Positions 1 through 4,368 of a DNA stretch of 5,560 bases are shown piece by piece. The notes under the pieces are model-generated. The model worked only from the letters and a program-made list of their open reading frames with translations. It had not been told where the DNA came from and did no database searches. The stretch is from JBAZWE01 sp041658605 (GTDB lineage: Bacteria > Actinomycetota > Thermoleophilia > BMS3ABIN01): contig JBAZZU010000059.1 of the NCBI GenBank assembly GCA_041658605.1, positions 1 to 5,560 of the forward strand, in the 5' to 3' direction. Position numbers and translations under genes: made by a program. Position 1 is the stretch's first letter. The number at the start of each line of letters is the position of its first letter.

Positions 1-188
1 CCGTCATGCTGGTGACCAATCCTCTGAACGCCGAGTTCGAACGGGTTCTGGCGTCGGGTGAGACCTGGATAATCGAAAAGGCATTCCCCCCATGTGAGAT
101 CAGGAACGGCACCTGCCGCATCCCGGGGGTCCTGTCGCGCAAGAAAGACTTTATTCCGGCGGTGGGCAGGGTATTGTTCACGACCTGA
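1..188 (+). CDS. C-terminal end of an unrecognised protein (5' end outside window)
   Basis: The reading frame is open from the first base (frame starting at position 3) and ends at a TGA at 186-188. An ATG at position 6 has no visible upstream ribosome-binding site because the window begins there, so this is more likely the tail of a longer gene than a 60-residue protein. Third codon positions are strongly G/C, like the confident genes in the window, which supports real coding. The visible tail contains the stretches TNPLNAEFERVL and SRKKDFIPAVGRVLF and two cysteines (in PPCEI and GTCRI). I do not recognise the family. The gene converges on the minus-strand antitoxin gene with only 4 bp between the two stop codons. 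Confidence 0.45.
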   Translation, partial: VMLVTNPLNAEFERVLASGETWIIEKAFPPCEIRNGTCRIPGVLSRKKDFIPAVGRVLFTT

Positions 189-197
189 TTACTCAGG
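184..197. terminator. Short stem-loop spanning two convergent stop codons
   Basis: CCTGA-TTAC-TCAGG forms a perfect 5-bp stem with a 4-base loop. The stem contains the TGA of the plus-strand gene (186-188) and the TGA of the minus-strand antitoxin (193-195 on the complement). There is no T-tract on either side, so it is at best a weak bidirectional stop signal and could be chance. Confidence 0.2.
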
Positions 198-471
198 CCG
201 CGCTGTGGATCTCCCTGGCCTCATATTCAGGAAACATGATAATTGCCGGATGAATGTCGAAGGCCCTTGCCAGCTGCTCGGCTCTCTTTTTTCCAATGTC
301 CACCTTCCCGTTCTCCAGCAGGCTGATGTTCGTGACATTGATGCCTGAATGCTCTGCCAGGGTCTTTTGCGTCCAGCCCTTCAGGTCCCGGAGCATGCGT
401 ATAACTTCGCCGGTTGTCAGCGTCGCGTGAGCTTCAGCGGCAACAAAATCATGTGAATTGCGAGCTTTCAA
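193..471 (-). CDS. XRE-family HTH antitoxin (HigA-like)
   Basis: This 92-residue protein carries a helix-turn-helix of the XRE/HTH_3 type at about residues 20-75. The pattern is GEVIRMLRDLKGWTQKTLAE, then SGINVTNISLLENGK, then a helix with AEQLARAFDIHP. By family knowledge it should neutralise the toxin encoded directly upstream and repress their shared operon. The start is a TTG at 469-471: no ATG lies nearby in frame, and the strong AGGAGG (481-486 on the complement) sits 12 nt upstream, which is somewhat long. The toxin stop codon TAG overlaps the first bases of that AGGAGG, so the two genes, 16 bp apart, are probably translated from one transcript with coupling. The toxin-first, XRE-antitoxin-second order is that of HigBA-type modules. 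An orphan XRE regulator is the alternative but is unlikely given its partner. Confidence 0.88.
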   Translation of the reverse strand: MKARNSHDFVAAEAHATLTTGEVIRMLRDLKGWTQKTLAEHSGINVTNISLLENGKVDIGKKRAEQLARAFDIHPAIIMFPEYEAREIHSAA

Positions 472-487
472 GTGATTTCTGTTCCTC

Positions 488-760
488 CTAATATTTATGT
501 GGTGTAATTTCCAATACGAAAACCGTTACCATATTCCGTTCAACCGTGTAAATGACCCTATATTGCAGACCCAAACGGGAGGAGCGCTCCCCTTCGCGTT
601 TCCCTTTCAGCTTTTCATCATGGAAACCGGGGAACTCCCTTAATTTCTCCGGTCCGTGGCGAAAAACGATGTTCTTCCATAATTCGTATCTCTTGACCAC
701 CGCAGGCGGGAGCTTTCGGCAGGTCTTCCTGATGTCGCGGTATTCGCGTATGACCCACAT
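488..760 (-). CDS. RelE/HigB-family type II toxin (predicted mRNA interferase)
   Basis: A 90-residue protein starting MWVIREYRDIRK. The second half has the RelE/HigB signature: a basic LKGKREGERSSRL stretch, the core strand QYRVIYTVE (about residues 66-74) and a C-terminal strand ending in EITPHKY. Arg68, His88 and Tyr90 are the natural candidates for catalytic residues by analogy with RelE-fold ribosome-dependent endonucleases. The frame stays open upstream to an ATG at 907, but that 49-residue extension is AT-rich, unlike the family and lies in the promoter region, so the ATG at 758-760 is preferred; this gives the usual family length. That ATG lacks a Shine-Dalgarno sequence. A 13-codon upstream ORF with a good one ends 2 nt before it, so translational coupling, or a leaderless mRNA, is likely. 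The antitoxin follows 16 bp downstream. Activity on mRNA is inferred from the family. Confidence 0.85.
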   Translation of the reverse strand: MWVIREYRDIRKTCRKLPPAVVKRYELWKNIVFRHGPEKLREFPGFHDEKLKGKREGERSSRLGLQYRVIYTVERNMVTVFVLEITPHKY

Positions 761-762
761 TA

Positions 763-804
763 TTATAAACGATAACTTATTAAATTTGATAATGCAAGGA
801 CCAT
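763..804 (-). CDS. Possible 13-codon leader ORF ahead of the toxin gene
   Basis: An ATG at 802-804 on the complement is preceded by AAAAGGA with 7 nt between AAGGA and ATG. It opens a 13-codon frame (MVLALSNLISYRL) ending at a TAA (763-765). The stop lies 2 nt before the toxin ATG, which itself has no Shine-Dalgarno. This geometry suits termination-reinitiation coupling. The frame overlaps the AT-rich operator/promoter candidate: if transcription starts close to the toxin ATG, this ORF would not be on the mRNA and would be an accident. No protein function is claimed. Confidence 0.3.
   Translation of the reverse strand: MVLALSNLISYRL
777..792. promoter_or_regulatory. Near-palindromic operator candidate for the toxin-antitoxin operon
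   Basis: TTATTAAATTTGATAA is a 16-bp inverted repeat centred on AAATTT with a single mismatched pair. It lies 17 bp upstream of the toxin ATG in a markedly AT-rich stretch, where XRE antitoxins commonly autorepress their operon. A weak sigma70-like promoter on the complement overlaps it: TTGCAT (792-797), a 17-bp spacer and TATCGT (769-774). Binding by the antitoxin is an inference. Confidence 0.35.
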
Positions 805-952
805 ATTCGATTCCTTTTATTATTGAGTCGAACAACACAATGATAGGGAAACGAACGGCCTGCGGTCGCCCGGAGAGGGGCTGCCGGAATTCTATCACAA
901 CATGCATATTCAGGCGATTGCGTTACTGCTCCCATCTCTCTAATATACTAGT
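805..952. other. Divergent intergenic region between toxin operon and SRP RNA
   Basis: No convincing gene is seen here. The part near the toxin (805-850) is AT-rich and the remainder returns to normal composition. A reading frame extending upstream from the toxin runs to 907 but is not supported by family length. The right end carries the SRP RNA promoter candidate. Confidence 0.5.
918..946 (+). promoter_or_regulatory. Probable promoter of the SRP RNA gene
   Basis: TTGCGT (918-923) and TAATAT (941-946) are separated by 17 bp, and the RNA is expected to begin about 7 nt further on, at position 953. An alternative -10 box, TATACT (944-949), overlaps it and would place the start near 956. The hexamers match the consensus only moderately; the main support is their position relative to the RNA 5' end. 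Confidence 0.45.
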
Positions 953-1221
953 GACCGTGCTAGGCGGGGAGCCAGCGGTGCCCTGTATCCGCAATCCGCT
1001 ATAGCGGGGCTGAATCCCCACCTTCGGGGCCGATTTGCGGGGCCAGTGGCCTTGCCGGCGGTGTTGAAGGCCAGGTCCTGCGCAATGGAACGTCGTGAAC
1101 CCCGTCAGGTCCGGAAGGAAGCAGCGGTAAGCGATCTCTTTCATGTGCCGCGGGGTTGCCTGGCTGGAGCCGTCTGTCTGGTACACGCCCGTAGGTTTGT
1201 TTCAACGGTGGGTGCACGGTC
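953..1221 (+). ncRNA. ffs: Large-type bacterial SRP RNA (6S/4.5S-like, with Alu domain)
   Basis: This is the RNA of the signal recognition particle, which with Ffh targets nascent membrane proteins to the translocon. The universally conserved domain IV is at 1104-1132: GTCAGG, a GGAA tetraloop (1113-1116) closed by TCC/GGA, then AGCAGCGGTAAG. The 5' part has the Alu-like domain signature (GGTGCCCTGTATCCGCAATCC, then CTATAGC, 978-1004). The ends are fixed by an exact 8-bp closing helix, GACCGTGC (953-960) with GCACGGTC (1214-1221), giving about 269 nt. Domain IV is flanked by long pairing arms such as GAACCCC with GGGGTT. The length and Alu domain match the Gram-positive type, not the roughly 110-nt gammaproteobacterial form. 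The gene lies 77 bp before dnaX, a common Gram-positive arrangement. Confidence 0.95.
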
Positions 1222-1234
1222 ATTTTTTCTTTTC
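1214..1234 (+). terminator. T-rich end of SRP RNA (intrinsic terminator)
   Basis: The 3' strand of the SRP RNA closing helix (GCACGGTC, 1214-1221) is followed directly by ATTTTTTCTTTT (1222-1233). The terminal helix plus U-tract would serve as an intrinsic terminator or processing site. The pairing strand lies about 250 nt upstream, so local hairpin formation is weaker than in a textbook terminator and read-through into dnaX is possible. Confidence 0.5.
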
Positions 1235-1265
1235 AATGCGTCGGGTCGTCCTGCGCATATAGTAT

Positions 1266-1291
1266 TGTCATCCTGAGCGAAGCGAAGGATC
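1266..1291 (+). repeat. 26-nt repeat copy 1, carrying the dnaX ribosome-binding site
   Basis: This copy is identical over 26 nt to 3337-3362. It begins TGTCATCCTGAG and ends GCGAAGCGAAGGATC. ATCCT (1270-1274) can pair with AGGAT (1286-1290), leaving GA/GA mismatches and a GC-GAA-GC cap. AAGGA (1285-1289) lies 9 nt before the dnaX ATG and is the only good Shine-Dalgarno there, so the repeat appears to furnish the ribosome-binding site and to be able to hide it in a hairpin. Confidence 0.85.
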
Positions 1292-1298
1292 CCGGCTT

Positions 1299-2948
1299 AT
1301 GCCGCACGTCTCACTTTACAGAAAGTACCGGCCCGCCACCTTCGACGAGGTGATGGGACAGGAGCACGTCACCCGCACGCTGGTCAACGCCATCGAGTCG
1401 GGAATGATCAGCCACGCCTACCTGTTCGCCGGTTCACGGGGTACGGGCAAGACGTCAACCGCCAAGCTGCTGGCCATGGCGCTCAACTGTGTTGATGGAC
1501 CCACGGCCCACCCCTGCGGCAAGTGCGACAGCTGTGTCTCCATCAGTGCCGGAAGCTCGCTGGACGTCATCGAGATGGACGCCGCCAGCAACCGCGGTAT
1601 CGACGACATCCGCGACATCCGCGACAAGGTGGCCTTCGCCACCGTCGAGGGCAAGTACAAGGTCTATATCCTCGACGAGGCCCACATGCTCACCAAGGAA
1701 GCCTCCAACGCCTTTCTCAAGATCCTGGAAGAGCCGCCGGCGCACGTCATCTTCGTGCTCTGCACGACCGAGGCGCACAAGGTCATTCCCACTATTCAGT
1801 CACGTTGTCAAAGGTTTGAGTTCCGCAGGCCCGACGCGGCAATGGTGCTCGAGGTGCTGACGCGCATCGCCGCCGCCGAGGGGATAGACATCGACGACGA
1901 GAGCTTGGCGACGATCGCCCGCAGCTCCGCCGGCGCTTTCAGGGACGCCATCGGCAGCCTCGACCAGCTTTCCACCTACTGCGAAAAAAAGATCCTGCTT
2001 GCCGATGTGCTCTCGATGCTGGGGACCGTTGAATCGGAACTGCTCTTCGAAGCGGTCGATATCGTCGCATCCAGCGATGCACGCGGAGCCATACTATTCA
2101 TAAACAGGCTGGCGGACCGGGGCCGGGACTTCGGCCAGTTCGCCCAGGAACTGGTAGCCCACCTGCGTAACATCTTTCTCATGCAGCAGCTCGATGAGTA
2201 TCCGCCCGGCATCATCAATGTGACCGGTGACGACCTGGTGCGGCTCAAGGGACAGGCGCGGATACTGGCTGCCGACAAAGGGTTGCGGTTCATCGAGCTG
2301 CTGACCCGGGCGCTGAGCGACATGAAACGCGGCAGCGATCCCAGGCTGCAGCTGGAGCTGGCTTTCATTATCATGACCGCGCCCCAGGTGGACATGTCGA
2401 CGAAGTCGATGCTGGACCGCATCGAGCGGCTTGAGGCAGGCTTGCCGGTGGGAGGGAAAAGGCGTGCGGCTCCGGCTGCCGCCGCACCGGTTGAGCAGGC
2501 GGTAAAAGCAGATAAGACTGCGACTGAAGCCAGCGCGCCGGATGCTGAACCAGCCGAAGCGGCCACGCCGCTCGACGAGCATCCAGCCGCCAGTATCGAG
2601 CTATCCCTGGACAAGATCACACGGGCGTGGAGCGTGATACTCAACCAGGTCAAGAAAAAGAAGATACCGCTGTACTCACTGCTGCACGAGTCCAGGCCGG
2701 TGGAGCTTACCGACAGACTTCTGGTGATAGGGTTTCCGCCCGGGGCCGAGTTTCACAAGACCCAGGCTGAAAAACCGCAGTACACCGCCATCATCAACGA
2801 GGTACTGCAGGAACTGACCGGCGCGGATCTGAAGATCAAATGCGTGGTGGCCGAGGGCGTGCAGCCCCAGGCGCGTGAACAGAAAGGCCCCAGCGCTGAT
2901 GAGGTCATCGCCATGATCAAGGACGAGCTGGGGGCGGAAGAGATTTAG
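1299..2948 (+). CDS. dnaX: DNA polymerase III subunit tau (clamp loader ATPase)
   Basis: This 549-residue protein is the motor of the clamp loader, which opens and closes the beta sliding clamp on primed DNA and tethers polymerase cores. The N-terminus LYRKYRPATFDEVMGQEHV is typical of the family. Walker A GSRGTGKT is at 45-52. Zinc-binding cysteines are at 64, 73, 76 and 79. Walker B VYILDEAH is at 122-129, a sensor 1-type LCTTEAHKV at 154-162, and the SRC motif with the arginine finger at 168-170. A helical domain follows to about 380, then an Ala/Pro/Glu-rich linker (about 383-436) and a C-terminal domain (about 436-525) of the tau type. The ATG at 1299 fits the family start, with AAGGA 9 nt upstream inside a repeat. 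An A AAA AAG heptamer lies at codons 229-231 (see findings). YbaB follows after 27 bp, suggesting an operon. Confidence 0.97.
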   Translation: MPHVSLYRKYRPATFDEVMGQEHVTRTLVNAIESGMISHAYLFAGSRGTGKTSTAKLLAMALNCVDGPTAHPCGKCDSCVSISAGSSLDVIEMDAASNRGIDDIRDIRDKVAFATVEGKYKVYILDEAHMLTKEASNAFLKILEEPPAHVIFVLCTTEAHKVIPTIQSRCQRFEFRRPDAAMVLEVLTRIAAAEGIDIDDESLATIARSSAGAFRDAIGSLDQLSTYCEKKILLADVLSMLGTVESELLFEAVDIVASSDARGAILFINRLADRGRDFGQFAQELVAHLRNIFLMQQLDEYPPGIINVTGDDLVRLKGQARILAADKGLRFIELLTRALSDMKRGSDPRLQLELAFIIMTAPQVDMSTKSMLDRIERLEAGLPVGGKRRAAPAAAAPVEQAVKADKTATEASAPDAEPAEAATPLDEHPAASIELSLDKITRAWSVILNQVKKKKIPLYSLLHESRPVELTDRLLVIGFPPGAEFHKTQAEKPQYTAIINEVLQELTGADLKIKCVVAEGVQPQAREQKGPSADEVIAMIKDELGAEEI

Positions 2949-2963
2949 TAATCCCGCCCGGAA

Positions 2964-2968
2964 AGGAG
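2964..2968 (+). promoter_or_regulatory. Ribosome-binding site of ybaB
   Basis: An AAGGAG-type sequence (within GGAAAGGAGAAG) sits about 7 nt before the ATG at 2976. It is the classical form, in contrast to the repeat-borne sites of dnaX and recR. Confidence 0.7.
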
Positions 2969-2975
2969 AAGATTC

Positions 2976-3293
2976 ATGCAGAACATGAACATGAACAAGA
3001 TGATGAAGCAGGTGCAGGAGATGCAGAAGCAGATGGCCAAGGCCCAGGAGGAGCTGGCGAAAGAGGAGATCGAGGCCAGCGCCGGCGGTGGCATGGTCAC
3101 GGTCAAGGTGAGCGGCGACCTCAATATCATCAGCATCAAGATCGAGCCGGCCGCGGTCGACCCGGACGACGTCGAGATGCTGGAAGACATGGTCCTCGCC
3201 GCGACCAACGAAGCCCTGCGCTCGGCCCAGGAAATGGCAGCCGGCAAGATGGGCGGGCTCACCGGCGGGCTGAACATACCGGGGCTGATGTAG
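2976..3293 (+). CDS. ybaB: YbaB/EbfC family nucleoid-associated protein
   Basis: A 105-residue protein of the YbaB/EbfC DNA-binding family, small dimeric proteins that coat the nucleoid and are nearly always encoded between dnaX and recR. The N-terminal helix is Met/Gln/Lys-rich (MNKMMKQVQEMQKQMAKAQE), followed by the conserved EEIEASAGGGMVTVKVSGD strand region at about residues 30-48 and a helix with VDPDDVEMLEDMVLAATNEA at about 60-80. The glycine- and methionine-rich tail (GGLTGGLNIPGLM) is also typical. Length and start match the family, and an AGGAG ribosome-binding site lies 7 nt upstream of the ATG. It is 27 bp from dnaX and probably co-transcribed with it. The 78-bp gap to recR holds the second repeat copy. 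The exact cellular role of the family is still debated. Confidence 0.95.
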   Translation: MQNMNMNKMMKQVQEMQKQMAKAQEELAKEEIEASAGGGMVTVKVSGDLNIISIKIEPAAVDPDDVEMLEDMVLAATNEALRSAQEMAAGKMGGLTGGLNIPGLM

Positions 3294-3336
3294 CCGGTGT
3301 TTCGCTACGAATATTTGTCATTCTGGGCTCTACGGA

Positions 3337-3362
3337 TGTCATCCTGAGCGAAGCGAAGGATC
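3337..3362 (+). repeat. 26-nt repeat copy 2, carrying the recR ribosome-binding site
   Basis: This copy is identical to 1266-1291. AAGGA (3356-3360) lies 11 nt before the recR ATG and no better Shine-Dalgarno exists in the gap. ATCCT (3341-3345) can pair with AGGAT (3357-3361), so the site could be occluded. A degenerate partial copy (GTCATTCTGGGC, 3317-3328) lies 21 nt upstream. Confidence 0.85.
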
Positions 3363-3371
3363 TGCTTTTAA

Positions 3372-3962
3372 ATGTTTCCCAAACCAGTCGAACAACTGAT
3401 CACCGAACTTTCGAAGCTGCCCGGCATCGGGCGGCGCTCGGCGCAGCGCATCACCTTCTTCCTGCTCAGGCAGAAACGTGATGACGCTCTGGCGCTGGCG
3501 CAGGCGATAACCGACCTGAAAGACAAAATCCACTTCTGCACGCAATGCTTCAACTTCACCGACGAGGAGCTTTGCGGTTTCTGCCGCGACGCGCGTCGCG
3601 ATTCCTCGCTCATCTGTGTGGTCGAGGAGCCCAGCGATATAATCCCCATCGAAAAAGGCGGCGAGTACCGCGGTCTCTATCACGTGCTGGGTGGCGCACT
3701 CTCGCCCCTGGACGGCGTCGACCCTGAACACCTGAAGATCAGGGAGCTGGTCGAGCGCGTCGATGCCGGCGGCGTCACGGAGGTAATCCTTGCCACCAAC
3801 CCCAACACCACCGGTGAATCAACCTCGATGTATGTCGCCGACCTTTTGCGCGACAAAGTCCGCGTTACCCGCCTGGCCAGCGGCCTGCCCGTGGGCGCCG
3901 ATCTGGAGTACGCCGATGAGGCCACTGTCAGCAGGGCGATGATCGGGCGGCGGGAGATTTAG
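3372..3962 (+). CDS. recR: Recombination mediator protein RecR
   Basis: This 196-residue protein, close to the usual family length of about 200, acts with RecO and RecF to load RecA onto SSB-coated single-stranded DNA at gaps. A helix-hairpin-helix motif, LPGIGRRSAQR, is at 16-26. The C4 zinc site has Cys56, Cys59, Cys68 and Cys71 (FCTQCF, then LCGFC). The Toprim domain begins at about residue 80 with ICVVEEPSDI (81-90) and includes YHVLGGALSPLDG (103-115) and ATNPNTTGE (141-149). The C-terminal GLPVGADLEYADE (171-183) is highly conserved in RecR. The ATG at 3372 is favoured by the family start MFPKPVEQLI and by the AAGGA in the upstream repeat. The TAG stop (3960-3962) is directly followed by the ATG of a mini-ORF. 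Confidence 0.97.
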   Translation: MFPKPVEQLITELSKLPGIGRRSAQRITFFLLRQKRDDALALAQAITDLKDKIHFCTQCFNFTDEELCGFCRDARRDSSLICVVEEPSDIIPIEKGGEYRGLYHVLGGALSPLDGVDPEHLKIRELVERVDAGGVTEVILATNPNTTGESTSMYVADLLRDKVRVTRLASGLPVGADLEYADEATVSRAMIGRREI

Positions 3963-4028
3963 ATGAAGCGCTGGGAATATGCCGTCAGCGCCGTGAGTTT
4001 TTTACCAAACCCGGAGGAATGCAAGTGA
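3963..4028 (+). CDS. 21-codon mini-ORF linking recR to the next gene
   Basis: An ATG directly follows the recR TAG, with GGGAG (3952-3956) 6 nt upstream inside the recR coding end. The frame reads MKRWEYAVSAVSFL..., includes several Ser/Ala/Val residues, and ends at a TGA (4026-4028). That stop overlaps the GTG start of the membrane-protein gene in a GTGA arrangement, and the last codons contain the GGAGG serving that gene. It may be a translational coupler or leader peptide rather than a functional protein. The start MKRWEYAV faintly recalls small DUF4177-type proteins (MKKWEYKV...), so a remnant of such a gene is another possibility. Confidence 0.4.
   Translation: MKRWEYAVSAVSFLPNPEECK
3968..4003 (+). 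promoter_or_regulatory. Hairpin plus T6 downstream of recR (weak terminator or attenuator)
   Basis: GCGCTG (3968-3973) pairs exactly with CAGCGC (3986-3991) across a 12-nt loop, and a run of six T (3998-4003) follows after 6 further bases. The offset of the T-run makes this a poor intrinsic terminator. Its location inside the mini-ORF means that ribosomes on that ORF would disrupt it, so an attenuator is conceivable. Confidence 0.25.
4013..4017 (+). promoter_or_regulatory. Ribosome-binding site that decides the GTG start at 4025
   Basis: GGAGG lies 7 nt before GTG (4025-4027), an ideal distance, but only 1 nt before the in-frame ATG at 4019. The GTG is therefore the preferred start. Confidence 0.75.
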
Positions 4029-4348
4029 AACGTTTCCTGTTCAACCTGGCGTGGTTCGTGATGGCCGTCATCGTCGTCGACATGGTGCCCATTCTATTTT
4101 TCTTCCTGATGCACCGGTTCGACCTGCTGGGAAGTCTGGCGCCGCAAGTCATCGCGACGCTGCTGTTTCTGGTTCTCATCGGAGGACAGGCTTTCTTCCA
4201 CCTGCATTTTCTGAACCGCATGGATCCCTCGCGGGCTGACAGGAATGTATGGACGATGATCGCGACGAGCGCCCTGGTATTTCTCACATACTGGGTCATA
4301 ATCATCAGCATGATCGTCTGGGCGGTCAACGCGCCTCAGCAGAGCTAG
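4025..4348 (+). CDS. Small three-helix membrane protein, resembling cytochrome oxidase subunit IV (COX4_pro type)
   Basis: A protein of 107 residues with GTG start, two more if the crowded ATG at 4019 is used. Three predicted membrane helices lie at about residues 4-29, 42-62 and 77-101, with short polar connections (HRFDLLGS and NRMDPSRADRN). The second helix ends GGQAFFHLHFL, similar to the Q-HL-F-L motif of prokaryotic cytochrome c/quinol oxidase subunit IV (CyoD/COX4_pro), and size and topology fit. No oxidase genes are in the window, so it may be an orphan subunit or a look-alike. An Asp (residue 19) within helix 1 is notable. It lies 62 bp after recR, is coupled to the mini-ORF by GTGA overlap, and may be in the recR transcript. 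Membrane location is strongly supported; the family call is tentative. Confidence 0.8.
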   Translation: MKRFLFNLAWFVMAVIVVDMVPILFFFLMHRFDLLGSLAPQVIATLLFLVLIGGQAFFHLHFLNRMDPSRADRNVWTMIATSALVFLTYWVIIISMIVWAVNAPQQS

Positions 4349-4368
4349 GACCAGATTCGCTAAGGCGC
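4331..4368. terminator. Bidirectional stem-loop between convergent genes
   Basis: GCGCCTCAGC (4331-4340) pairs with GCTAAGGCGC (4359-4368) in a 10-position stem with one C-A mismatch and an 18-nt loop. The stem-loop contains the stop codons of both convergent genes (TAG at 4346-4348; CTA at 4360-4362, read on the complement). No T-tract follows on either strand. It may act as a U-poor terminator or block converging transcription. Confidence 0.4.

Noticed and set aside
94..348. Plus-strand open frame overlapping the first gene's end and the antitoxin
   Set aside because: It overlaps two better supported frames, is antisense to the HTH and has no RBS.
761..907. N-terminal extension of the toxin to an ATG at 907
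   Set aside because: It would add 49 residues unlike RelE/HigB proteins across AT-rich regulatory DNA; the ATG at 760 gives the family length.
552..1004. Plus-strand open frame across the toxin gene and into the SRP RNA
   Set aside because: It is antisense to the toxin, crosses the AT-rich leader and ends inside the SRP RNA Alu domain; no family resemblance.
923..1276. Open frames on both strands over the SRP RNA
   Set aside because: The region is a structured RNA gene; the frames are a by-product of its GC-rich helices.
1976..2653. Long minus-strand open frame of about 225 codons inside dnaX
   Set aside because: It lies wholly antisense to a certain gene, is extremely Ser-rich as expected of a reverse-frame shadow in GC-rich DNA, and has no RBS or recognisable motif.
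2651..2663. AAGAAAAAGAAG run in dnaX (codons 452-455) as a possible slippage site for a gamma-like product
   Set aside because: The position would suit a gamma-length product, but the heptamer is G AAA AAG rather than A AAA AAG and the A-run is only five bases, so neither ribosomal nor polymerase slippage is strongly favoured.
3278..3298. Imperfect hairpin at the ybaB stop (ACC, GGCT, loop, AGCC, GGT)
   Set aside because: Short stem with a 2-nt bulge and only GTTT after it; not convincing as a terminator, and recR probably reads through.
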